From: Eleginops maclovinus
Lineage: Eukaryota > Chordata > Actinopteri > Perciformes > Eleginopidae
Direction: 5' to 3'
Assembly (NCBI RefSeq): GCF_036324505.1
Contig: NC_086356.1
Span: 18,142,028-18,206,027, forward strand
Length of the DNA stretch: 64,000 bases
In this document: positions 53,301-64,000 of the stretch, in pieces
Position numbering within the stretch: the stretch's first letter is position 1
Layout: each line of letters begins with the position of its first letter
The notes under the pieces: model-generated
The model's input: the letters and a program-made list of their open reading frames with translations, nothing else
What the model was told of the DNA's origin: nothing
Databases searched by the model: none
Program-made: the position numbers and the translations under genes

Positions 53301-54639
53301 AAGGGGAAAGGAGTGAGCTCATTTGTTTTTGGCCCTAGATGGTGAGGGGTCAGGGACATCTGTTGTGAAGTGAAATGGGGATGGCTGGCGGTAAAGTCAG
53401 GAGGAGGTGAATGACAAGCATTTAACAAAATCAGCAGGTAATGAGAAAGCGCCGAGTTCCTGTCTCTGCCTTTTATCTCAGTCCCAAAAAGCTTGCTTAT
53501 TCTCTTTACCTTCTCTCCTGCTTTTATGTCTTTATAATCTCAGACATAAACCCACCCAAACAAACACACTCTTCATTGTTTGTAATAACACATACGAGTT
53601 GAATGACAAAGTTACACAAGTGACCTGTGATTGTAGGACGACGAGACAACTAAAACAGTAGTTCTCCTTTAAGAGTATAGGTATAGCGTGCTTTTGTTTA
53701 TTTTCAAAGGAATCAAATCCGACAGAAAAGCTTGAGCAAAAGTGATCCTTGAAAGGCCCAAAACAACGGTTCAGATGACTCCGGGCTAAGAGGTCCCACA
53801 GATTTGCGGGGGTTTGGATAAAGAAAAGAAAAAACAAAAGTCGCTGAAACACAGGAGAAGGGTCATTTTATGAAACTTTGGCTGCCTACAGGATTCTGTT
53901 CCCTCCACACGTTCGTTGATGATAATTGCTGCCATCTGTATTTCTAAAGGCAAAAAGGGTACAAAACAGGGGTGACTGAGAAATATGTATCCAAATTGTG
54001 TTGTACGCACAGCTACAAAGAGCATTAAAACAATCATCCATCATCCATCTTCCCGGCTTGAACTTTGCATAGTTTGTCCCCTTTGTTTTATTCCAACATA
54101 AACCCCATCATAATAAGAGCATTTAAACTTCAGACAGCTCATTTAAGGCACTTGCACACGTCAACTTGAAGACTGCTCAACTATCTGTTATTATGAATAA
54201 CAATGTACACTTGACATCTTGTAAAAGTGTCAATGATCATGAGATCAGATCATCATGGATTTACATACTGACTGCCAAATTCAATATGATTATTTGTTTG
54301 GAAAAGCCCTGCATTTTCTCCTCTGGCATCAATATAAAAGGGATACTGATTAAACCATCAGTCAAAAGCCACGCTTCCAATTTCAATTGTTCACTTCATT
54401 TTTAAAGTCCTTAAAAGATGATGGTCTATTTGAACTGTTGCAGCTTGGCTGCAGGTCCTTCCATATCAGTGATACTGCACTTTAACGATGGTAAATCAAT
54501 AATTCCTAGTCCTACACATTGCTGTTCTGGACTTTTTAAAATCACATAGTGGAAGACTTTTGGGTATTTTCTCATTCTAAAAATGGTCTAGTTTTATCTT
54601 TGAAAGGGACTAAACTTTGGTGCAAGACCCATCTCATAC
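50363..54639. other. Intergenic, no gene recognised
   Basis: Pyrimidine-rich tracts at about 51740-51866 and 52010-52056 account for the longer frames here. A TATA-like TATAAAAGGGG occurs at about 53297 on the plus strand, but no coding sequence follows it. No RNA gene or confident mobile element was found. Confidence 0.5.
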
Positions 54640-54745
54640 TTTCTATAACCTTACCACTTACCAGAATCCCTGCAAGGTATAACATCAATTGTACTTCTAT
54701 GCTGATGACACCCACGTCTACATTAACAAAACTACTGAGGTATTT
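54640..54745 (+). pseudogene. LINE reverse-transcriptase relic (YADD motif), L2-like
   Basis: On the plus strand one frame reads SITLPLTRIPARYNIN and, after a two-base shift, YFYADDTHVYI. In non-LTR retrotransposons of the L2 type the block 'LYMLPLG.IIRKYNIN' is followed directly by 'FHCYADDTQLYL', the catalytic aspartate pair of the reverse transcriptase. Order, spacing and the YADD residues agree; a frame break separates the two halves and homology fades on both sides. It is a dead fragment of about 100 bases, with no other part of the element recognised nearby. Confidence 0.5.
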
Positions 54746-57700
54746 TATTTTTCTGTCAAAATGTGTGCACACTTTTTACTATACAACCAGAACAAATATG
54801 TGAGTGTTTGACTCTTCTACAAACAAGGATGAAGTCAGATTTACGTTCCCCATTTGCCAAGACTAAACAAACCTGCATAACAGATCCTAATTTCAATCCT
54901 GGCAATACTTTTTAATGAAACAGAGAATACTGTTGTTATATGTCCTTATAATGTTCCAAGTCTAAATCAGTCCCTGATGTGATGCTTGTGATAATATCCA
55001 TGATGGCTTTGGGCTGGACTAGAAATCAACGGTCTGTACAGCTTGAACAACATTTGTTCGCTGACTGTTGAATCTGACCCAATCTGTAGGAAACGATGAC
55101 ATTGTGAGGAGAATAAGAAATGTGTAGCATCTGTTTAGATGATTAAAGGCAACGTTTAATTAACCCTGTGGACAAAGAGCCAGTCAACAAAGTATTTTAA
55201 ACGATCAACGTTCTGCTTCTGTCTTCTGTCTGTTTAGTCTACTTGTTGTACATTTTCCCCTTAAAGATGTCGTACTTCGTAAAATCTGATTGTATTTACC
55301 ATTGTAGTGAGAAAATCAATGCCGACAAATACTCAGCTTGATCTCTTTTATAAACAGTTCTACAGCAGCCACATCTCTAATTTAAATGGAGACATAGCAA
55401 CAAGACTTCGTGGCTATCAGAGGATAAGATCTAAAGAACACCAAAGAGAAAGATTATCATTTCAGAAATCTATCTCTGTCATTCTGTGGTTCTGTTATTG
55501 GTCAAAGTACCAGTGACGAAACCTCATACCAAGAGCCCCTTTTTCCAAACCTGATGGCGTCACCTCTTGAGTCATAGCAGACACCCCCCCCCCACCCCGT
55601 TATTCGGGATCTGGGCATTACTCAAGATCAACATGAGACAGCCTCTGCACATTTTCTTCCTTCATCAACGAGAAAATACAATTTCTACAATCCCCCCCAT
55701 ATGAATGGTGGAGTGGAAAAAAGCAGGAAATAGCACAAAGGCGGAGGCAAACTGCGGATTGTGTTATTTGATTGAAAACAGCCTGTTGGTCTTCGTTACC
55801 ATGATGTTTTGAGGATAGATGAAGGCAAGGCTTACTCAGGACTGCAGCTGGAAATTATTTAGTTTCTAGGTCTTTGCTGATATTCTCTGAGATGATTTAT
55901 AAGCTCACAGCTGTGTGTATAATTTGCTTGCCATTGGACATGTTACTTTTTGGATGGACGGAGTACTGGTGTATTCAAGAGTTCAATATGTTATATATTT
56001 AAAAACAAGGTAACTTGAAAAAAAACGTTTAATGTGCATCATTTATGCAAAATAAAGCTAGCAATGCCTTTCAGTTGCCATTACTTCCAAGTGCCAGCCA
56101 AGAACATGAAGAATCTTGCCTAAGTCTAGCATGACACAACTGTGTAATGCCTCTGCAGAAGCCAAGCTGTGACACAAGTTTTTAAAGCCTACAACACCGA
56201 CTAAAGAGTAATAAATCAAGTGAAATAAAAATCTAATAACATGGAAAATGTGAAACAGGAGAAAGATAGGATGTTCCCATGTCTCAGTGTCAAATTAAAC
56301 CATAATACTCCACGTTTGGGCAATAAAACTAAAAAGCTTCTAAAGAAAAGGTATTATTGACTGACATTTGCTGACTTTTTGAATTGACCTGAAGCATTAA
56401 ATCCAGCTTTTATTAATTTTAACTCATTCACTCAAGTAACTTGTGGCAACTCATGCTATGGTGTCCTTGGGGAATCCCTCGACATATGAAAGGAATTTAT
56501 CACCCTGTGAGTCAGACCTTTTTCCACTTTTCCGGACTGAAAGAAGGATAGCTGACGGGGGTGGATGTCTTGTTCTGACTGTTAGAGGAGGTTGCGAATT
56601 GGCTCACCAATTCACCCCCTGCTTTAAACTACTTTCCTCCACCCCCACCCCACCCCAGGAGAGATTCATGACCATGTGGGGTAGACGATAGTCATGGAAA
56701 AATGCGATAATCAGACGTGGATTACTGGTGCAGAGGAACATTGTAGACGCGTTTGGTCATGATGGTCAGTAAAGCAAGGATCTGATGTAATGGTACCTCA
56801 AACAAGACAGGAAACAGGAGGAGGGGGGAGCAGGAGAGAGTGACGGACTGGTAATGTGGCAGGCCAGTGTCTGTGGTAATGCTCTTAACTCAGCAGAGTT
56901 CAGGACCAGGGTTCTGGAGAGAACACCGCTGTGCTGCGGTCCGCTGTGCTCCGCAGGCCCTGCTGGAGACAACAGCATCTCCGGCTCTCTGGCTGGATAA
57001 CTGTGTCAGCTGCGCTCAGATTTAGAGGGAAAGGACCTCCATCATCTCATGAATTTACAGTAAACGTAAGCTCTGGAGACTGCTGTGCAACACGCTCTCA
57101 CTCCTCCTTCCTCTTTCTCATCACTTTTTTGGACTTTCCACTCATGTTTCTTTGTTGTGCAACACAATTGGACGTTCTTGTACAACTGAACCCCCCAACG
57201 TCATATTTTCTCTTTCTTTCGTAGACTCTCTCTTCTCTGTATGAATCATAAAAACTGCATAACACAAGACAACAGCAGCGGGAAGGATGGGTAGTTCAGA
57301 TAAATTAAAGCTTTTGAGTCGGTTTGAAAGGTTTCCATGAAGGCAGAGTGGAAGTCGATGATAACATGCTTGATGGTAAGGTTAGACCCCGAATAAGTTT
57401 GCCAGGGCATGTTGCAGTTTTGAAACAAACATCTGGCTAACAGCTTTCTCCACAACCTCATAACCATTGCCTTCTCTCTGCTTTTCTGTGTATTTTTGCA
57501 TTTGGCTTCACTACAAGTCTGAATGGGAAGTGGACAGTTTTAATTGTTTTAACCGTATACTGTATTTTAGTTACTCCATTGCCTTTATTTAACAGCTGTG
57601 TATGAGCAAATAAAAGTACTCTCAGGAAACAAAGCATGAGAACAGCATGGATTAAGAAGTGATTAATATTAGCTGTCTCTTCTTTGCAGTTTTTTTTAGT

Positions 57701-60700
57701 AACAGTCATAAAAGGGTCAACTTTTGATTTGACAGGAAATCACTCAAATTATTACAAATCACCAACTTGAATAAAGAATATGTAAAGTGTCGCCCCCTTG
57801 TGGTGAGAATGAGAAACTAAATAATTTTAGAGCCAGACTTCCTTTAATTATCTGGCCCTGTTTCAACATTTCCAGAAGCTAAACGTTGTTAGAGGCAACT
57901 TTTAAGAAAAAAACAATACTGCATCAGCTTGTAAATGAGTTAGATTTTTAAAACTCCCCAAAGTATTTCCTTCATTCTTTTTTTCAACAAAACCATGAGC
58001 GGGTATTTGGCATGGAATTGCTGCATGTACGCCCTGGTTTCTGATTCATTAGTGCTCTGGCAGAAAATAATATGTTTACACAAACTGGTTATACATCTCA
58101 TCTTTGTCTATGTTCCTCAGATAAACAGTCTTTTTCCTCCTCTTTCTTTCGCTATTCCCCCACTTTTTCCTCCATACTGCTGATGTGTCACCAGCCCCCC
58201 TATTCTTCTGCAGCTCCCTCTTCTCATACACACACACATGCACACACACTCTAGCGTTTCCAGATGTGTGCAGGGATGATGTCATGGCAGACCGGAGGCA
58301 TTGGACTCTGATCGTTCTCTTTTTTTCCTCCAGAAAACATTCATCGCAGACGAGGGAGCTTGAGGCGGAAGAGCAATGCGTTGATAAGTTCCCAGACAAC
58401 AAAAAGCAGTTATTTCCCTCTGATTAGTGGAGTGAGAAGGTTTTTCTGAGTCACAGCCTGTTTGTCATTGCTCCCACCAAACGTATTATCCCCCATCTGA
58501 CCCTACAGCGCCTGGGAGAGGAGGTCTGCATGTGTACGTCTTCATCTGTGTGCGTATCAGACACCTGGACCACAAATACTCCCTGAACATCACAGAACAT
58601 TTGTACACCAGCCTTCAGCAGATGTGGCTTTATACAAAACGGGGTTAACTAGCATGACTCATAAGAGGAGGAGGAGTTGCTGAGTGTTGTGGTGGTTGCC
58701 AGACAACTACAGTGTAAATAATTAGCAAGAGAAGAAAAAAAAGGGCCATGTAAACTCTGGTTCGCAGCATGGGGTCTGTTTAAAGTCTCTGGGGGAATCT
58801 GAAAAGGGGGATAACTTGTGAGGGACAACGTAAACTGTCACTAACCCCGTTAAACACCCCAGCTGGGCCGGAATATAGGCCTCAAACACCAGCTGGAAGG
58901 AAGAAATTCACTTAGAGATGCCCAGTCACACTCCTGCAAGAACTCCAGTAAAGGAAAAAGTAATGTGACAGCTAAAACAGGAACATCAGAGCTAATAATG
59001 CAGACTTACTGTTTGTAACAAAAATAAGAAGGCAAATAAATGAAAAACAGCATCCTTGTCTTTGTCCTTGTTGAGCTTACAGTAAATCAGCTGAAGTTTT
59101 GTTGTGTCGATACTGACAATGTAACAAAATTAAGTATACTCTCCATCCATCCATCATCCTCTGTGATACTGTTATATTTAAAAATGGATCAAACAAGAAA
59201 TATTAGCAAAACCTTTTGGGGTGTTTAAGCGTCTTTCAACTAGTTGTTTTGGTTTTTGACTCACAACTTTTCAACAAGTCAATGTTGTGTTAACTTGTTG
59301 ATTTCATCCCATATTACAATGCTCAAGGAGATGGATGAGCTATTCACAGCTGCAAAGCATCAAACAAAACTGTCAATAGCTTAAAAAACACCTCCAAAAT
59401 CTTTCAATCATCGGGAAAACATTGTTGCTGAAATCATTAAATTCTTGGAAAAACATTGATGCTGTCTCTGTCAGGAGGTTTACTTGTCAGCAGCTTTCTA
59501 AAAGTGGCGGTTTGATGTACAGCAGTCATTAAAACATATTGTATCGTTTCCTTTTAGTATTATTTTAAAAAAGGAAAGTTTTATTGCTGCAAAACCAGCC
59601 TGTTATGACGGTTAGTATTAATTACAAACTCTATACACATAATGTGTGGAAATGGCACAAACCAATAAACATACCTTTTAAGGTGGACTTTTGGACTTGT
59701 CTTCCACAGGTGTCACGTATCTCATTAACAGCAGCTGCAGTTGCTTGAGGTGATTCAGATGCAGGGTTGTGTGCACAATGACTCAAGCGTACTGGACATT
59801 CAATAAAACAAATAAAGAACTTTCGAGTGTTGAATCTCTAAACAACCCATTTTCAAGTTTTAGAGGATAATTTAATCACTTTCGGCCCACTCTGTTTACA
59901 ATGTAGCAAAGCCTCAAGAGTTTTTTCTGTATCGCCCAAGTGTTTAAAACAGCTGAGTGAATCAATTTAGCAGCTAATCGCTAATCAGATTACTTTGTCC
60001 ATGAAGCTTAGGTCCCCAGCCCACCCACATATAACAAACCCTCGGTTTGTATCTGAAACTCTCTATAACAAAGATATTGTGAGGACACACAACTCAAACC
60101 AAATGATCCAACCAGCCAACAGACAATTACTTTTGATTCCCTTTACAAAAATAAGACCAAATCTTGGCTTGATTCCCATCTAAGCCAAATCCCTTCTCTT
60201 GTTTTTCTCTGCTGGGTGGTTTTGCTACAAAGGCAGTGTGAAAGATCTCCCTGCTGAGGCTAATCTGTCCTGATCTGTGTGACACATTTGGGTGTTCTGT
60301 TATTCTCAAAATCAAATGATGTTTTAGTATTCAATTGACTTAATTTGTAATCTCTAAAACTTTCTGTCACAATGACTGCGTTATGGTCCAACGTTTAAGA
60401 GATGGGGGAAAAAAGGGAAAGTCTCACACCTGGCTTTAGTTTCCTGTGATGGTGAGTAGTGAATTCAGGCACCGACCAAATCTTGCTTTGAAGTTCAAAC
60501 CTGAAGGCTGGGAAAATCTACTCAAGCGACTGCATCGGTCATGAGCTGGAGACCCACAGAGGCACTTTCATAATGCTTACTTTGAGCAAACACAATCACA
60601 GCAAGCTCCATATGAGTGATATTATATTGACACCATTGGAAATATTTCCAAACATTCTCAAACAGCCAGTCGGGCTCCACTTTCCTGTATTTTAAGAGGA

Positions 60701-62340
60701 AAGAGGGAAACTATTTGTAATATAAAAAAAGGCCCAGCAGTTTCAAGACATGGGCCAATATCAATAGTTCACATAATACCTTTTTCCAAAAGGCCTGGAC
60801 CTTTTTTTGCACTTCTCTCAAGAGCCATTTCAATCAAAACCAATACTCATATTGCACTCTGAATCACATTCACCCCACATTGTAATTAAAGTGTAACAAT
60901 GGCGACATTCATGAATGTTGTACTGCTGTGGTGGGAACTTCTATCATTAGGATAAGTTAAGGTAGCCCCCTCTAAGTTTTTACACCAACCAGTATGCTTT
61001 CAGTTACTTTGAAATTGTTTTGCAGACGCTGAAACAGTGTGTAAGCTAAAACAATAAGATGCTTCCATTGTTTCTTCGGGTCAAAGAAATAAGCATGTTT
61101 GTCTCCAGATTTTTTATAGAAAACAAAGAAAGTCAAAACAGAGCTCTACAGCTGGAATATAATTGAATGGTTGAGTGAAAGCTAGTGGAATCTTTGCACT
61201 TGGAGCAATGTTTTTAAGATCAGGGCCAGCACGAAGTGACGCTTGCCTGATACACATTCCCGGCAATTGTCATGCTATGTGCCTGATGGTCAGTTGCATA
61301 AACAAAACTAAAAAACAAGTTATAAAACATGGTTCCGCAAACAATACTACCCCAAAATATCCACAAAAAGGCCTTTGCAACTTTATTATATAGGGGGGAA
61401 AATGCATTCAACACATTTTTTTGACCTCAAGAATACAAACAGTGTGTTTTCTTGGGAAGCAGTTTGTGTAAATAGAACTTAACAAGAAAAGTAAATGTCC
61501 ATGGACAATGACAAATGGAAAATGATTTTTCTAAGTGTACTATCTCTGGTGAAACATAGAACGGCCAAATAAAAAAATGCCAATCATGAAATTTCATTGT
61601 TTTGATAATTATTTAAAACCATGTTAGCTGAAGTCTTTTTGAACATTAATCAATCATCTTGAATCAAGAATAGTTCTGGTAATTTTATTAAAAAGACAGA
61701 CAACACCACAAGACTCAGTAGGAGTCCCAAGGGAATGAAGCAGACACAGGGAAGCTGCTGGTGGGGGGTGGAAAACAAGATGCATGTTTTTTGTCACCTC
61801 AAGGATGAAAAAAGTTGTAAAGAAGAGACAGAAAATAAATGTGTTCATGTTTCCTGCACCGTTCAATAGTCGGACAATGCTGCTAAATCTCCATTATATT
61901 AGTCATTTCTGACACCGCTCAGCCAGAGACATTGCTCTGGAGGAAAACCGAAACATGAATCAGATTTTCCTCAACAGAAGAGAAACATGTAATCCTCAAG
62001 TCGCTTCCCAGACAGAAATATTAGCTTGTTTTGGATTTTGCTGTGATGTTACTGTCAAAGAAGAAATATGGAACAAGCCTGCAAAAGATCATCTGCTTTA
62101 AGAGTGAGGAAGGCTTTGTTTGTGTTTTGATAAAAATGAAAATCGGAGTGGTGGTGATTTTCTATCATATTATCACGTTTTATTGCTGTATAAAAGTGTG
62201 TCATCTGCATAGAATTGAAGAGAAGATTACTGTTATAGGTATCTCAGTTATAATTCAGGAAGTCAGTATGTAGGAGTGAAGATTCACATAGACCTAAAAA
62301 AAGACAAAAACTCGTGTGCATGTGAAAACCTTCCTGCATC
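54746..62340. other. Intergenic, no gene recognised
   Basis: Accidental short frames only. A CTCF-like motif lies at 57788-57803 on the minus strand and a C-run at about 55586-55594. I looked for exons of rxra, the gene expected upstream of col5a1 from human gene order, and saw neither the zinc-finger codons (CEGCKGFF) nor the conserved C-terminal exon. Confidence 0.5.
57788..57803 (-). promoter_or_regulatory. CTCF-like motif (minus orientation)
   Basis: On the minus strand CCACAAGGGGGCGACA matches the CTCF core (CCASYAGRKGGCRS) with about two mismatches. It points toward col5a1 and is convergent with the motif at 15405-15416. Similar CCACAAGGGGG strings also occur in dispersed repeats, so this is only a candidate. 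Confidence 0.25.
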
Positions 62341-62480
62341 AACTTATCAGGAAAAGCACAGGTGCAACAAATATCATTACTGATTCATCAGTTTCCGGCT
62401 GCAGGGGCCCGAGGAGGCAATTAGTGATAATTAATCACACCTGTGCTCTTCTTGCTGTGACATGTCTCTGATGAGGCAAA
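62341..62480. promoter_or_regulatory. Candidate enhancer: paired E-boxes and homeodomain-type palindrome
   Basis: GCACAGGTG at 62356-62364 and its exact reverse complement CACCTGTGC at 62438-62446 form an inverted pair of CAGGTG E-boxes, the site type bound by ZEB and Snail repressors and some bHLH factors. Directly abutting the second is the imperfect palindrome GTGATAATTAATCAC (62424-62438), with GTGAT/ATCAC arms around an AATTA homeodomain core, and a further CAATTAG at 62418-62424. The density of sites in about 90 bp is unusual for the surrounding sequence. Regulatory role is inferred only. Confidence 0.35.
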
Positions 62481-64000
62481 TTCCAGCTGAACGATGGGGG
62501 TAATTACAAGTTAATATTAAGCAAAATTATTTGGTTTAAACCCATTTTATCTTGAGATCTGGAACGGCAATGAATATATTTTAGAGAAAAAATCTGTCAC
62601 ATTTGCTAAACAGTGACCACTGTGGCCAAAGGTTGATATAATATATGGAACCACAAGCGGGAAACAAGTGACATGATGAGGTGCGTCCTGTTTACATCTT
62701 GTTTTACTTTTGTCATAAAACCTTTGAAATGTTTAACTGTGACATATGCAACCTTTAGAGTTGAATGGAGAATACTCATCTGTATCAGTAGCCAACAATT
62801 AGCCACTCTGAGCTAAAGTTAGCACTTTAACCTGTTTAGGCTAATTCTTTAGGTTGTTTTAGTCGACAAACTCATAATTTTACAGCAGACATTATGCAGC
62901 TGTTGTCAGTTCAAAGCTCTGATGAACCCCACTGACCCCTTCCTGTCCAGAACCAAATGGTAGTCACATGTAGCAAATACTTTGTGAGCATAGTTAACAG
63001 CTAAAGATGGGTGCCCAAATAGAAGATTCCATTGCTCTTGTTTTTTCCCGTTGTACAAGCATGTGTAAGAACCATTAAGAACCTGTTACATGTTTAATTG
63101 GTACCCGATTTGTACAATGAATGTGTGCTGTTTATGAAAGAATTTCTCATCTGCTTTTTTTGTGAATAGTTTGCTGGCCATTTGCAAAAACCGCTGGAAA
63201 TGTGTTGAGAGAATGGGAAAAAGCCAAAGCTTGTTTGAGATTGTGTATCATATATCCAACATTTCATCTCTGTAGCTCTCAAAAGATAGAGTATTAAGTA
63301 TTTCCTCATTAAACGCACCTCCTCTTCTGCTTCCAGACAGATTTTCATTAGAGGAGCCTGGGGACTCGCTTCTGTGATTGGTAATCAGTTTGGAGATGAG
63401 ACAAACCCGCGGTAAGAGTCATCCCGTGAATTAACTGGAGAACAAATGAAACCTTCTGCCCTGGAGGCATCCTGGGATTTGATTATTGACAGGGCCTCTT
63501 AATTAGAGAGTGTTTTGTGGTCATCCAGGGTGAGGGTGGAGGCCACCTCTCAATGGTAGAAAGAGACTCCCTTAGAAGCTCGACCAGCCTACAGCTTTAA
63601 GTGCGTTTATGATTCATAACAGCAACCCTGAGTCATTTAGGCACCTATTTGATGATGTGGACTCCATGGTATTTTCTTCCACCAATATTATTTCCAAATA
63701 GGACGCCTGACTGCAGCAAAATGTCCAACCAAAAGGCACAGTGAGTAGGAGGTTCCTAAAAGAACTATTTATTGACTCAAACATAATTTTCGTTCTCAGA
63801 TATCACTTATTCCTCGTTAGAAAAGTTTGTTTCTGCAGGCCTTTGCTGGATTTCCTCTATTGTTTTTAACTGTTTGTTGCTGTTAGAGAACTTTCTGGAT
63901 GTCAGTTGTAGTTAAAATGACTGAAGCAAGAGGAAGCTACAGAAAACAGACAAACACAATCAACGTATTGCCAAGCTGAAAAGACTTGTTCCAAAATGAG
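62481..64000. other. Intergenic, no gene recognised
   Basis: No exon or repeat identified. The segment 63340-63600 is GC-richer, with CTTAATTAGAG and few homopolymers, and looks like constrained non-coding sequence, but that is an impression only. Confidence 0.45.

Noticed and set aside
45000..64000. Search for rxra exons (DNA-binding domain and terminal ligand-binding exon) on the minus strand
   Set aside because: None of the conserved codon blocks were seen; the gene probably lies outside the window.

Overview
The window is vertebrate nuclear DNA, almost certainly from a ray-finned (teleost) fish. It is AT-rich and intron-dominated. It has long (CA)n and (TCTA)n microsatellites, several short inverted-repeat transposons and SINE-like or 'teleost-wide' repeats, and no bacterial operon structure. 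Nearly all open frames of 60-130 codons are chance frames or cross simple repeats.

One gene can be supported: the 5' end of col5a1 (pro-alpha1 chain of type V collagen) on the minus strand. Coding exon 1 (19711-19810) carries the start codon and signal peptide. Exon 2 (3708-3875) encodes the start of the thrombospondin-N-like (TSPN) domain. The two exons join in phase across a 15.8-kb intron 1 with canonical GT and AG ends. Positions 1-3707 are the beginning of intron 2; exon 3 must lie left of the window. The leader and promoter lie at about 19811-20420, the most CpG-rich stretch I noticed, and the leader has several upstream ATGs.

Intron 1 holds a 313-bp hAT-type miniature transposon (15439-15751), a 303-bp GGGCGCC-ended element (16931-17233), a perfect 12-bp hairpin close to exon 1 and one CTCF-like motif. 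Otherwise it is unremarkable single-copy-looking sequence.

From about 20.4 kb to 64 kb (upstream of col5a1) I find no gene. A repeat-rich band runs from 28 to 45 kb. It contains two related TTAA-flanked miniature transposons (29063-29779 and 43241-44778, the second internally duplicated and carrying a nested insertion and a tetranucleotide array), a hAT-type element with a perfect 8-bp target-site duplication (39357-39908), three copies of a dispersed repeat family (one split by a SINE-like insertion) and several microsatellites. A short LINE reverse-transcriptase relic with a YADD motif lies near 54.7 kb. Near 62.4 kb a compact cluster of paired E-boxes flanking a homeodomain-type palindrome is the best candidate regulatory element. 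In human the gene upstream of COL5A1 is RXRA; I could not find any rxra exon here, so it would lie beyond 64 kb if synteny holds.

I did not find a novel multi-gene system. The most useful results are the col5a1 gene model with its leader uORFs, the precise transposon boundaries, and a few structured noncoding sites that can be tested.
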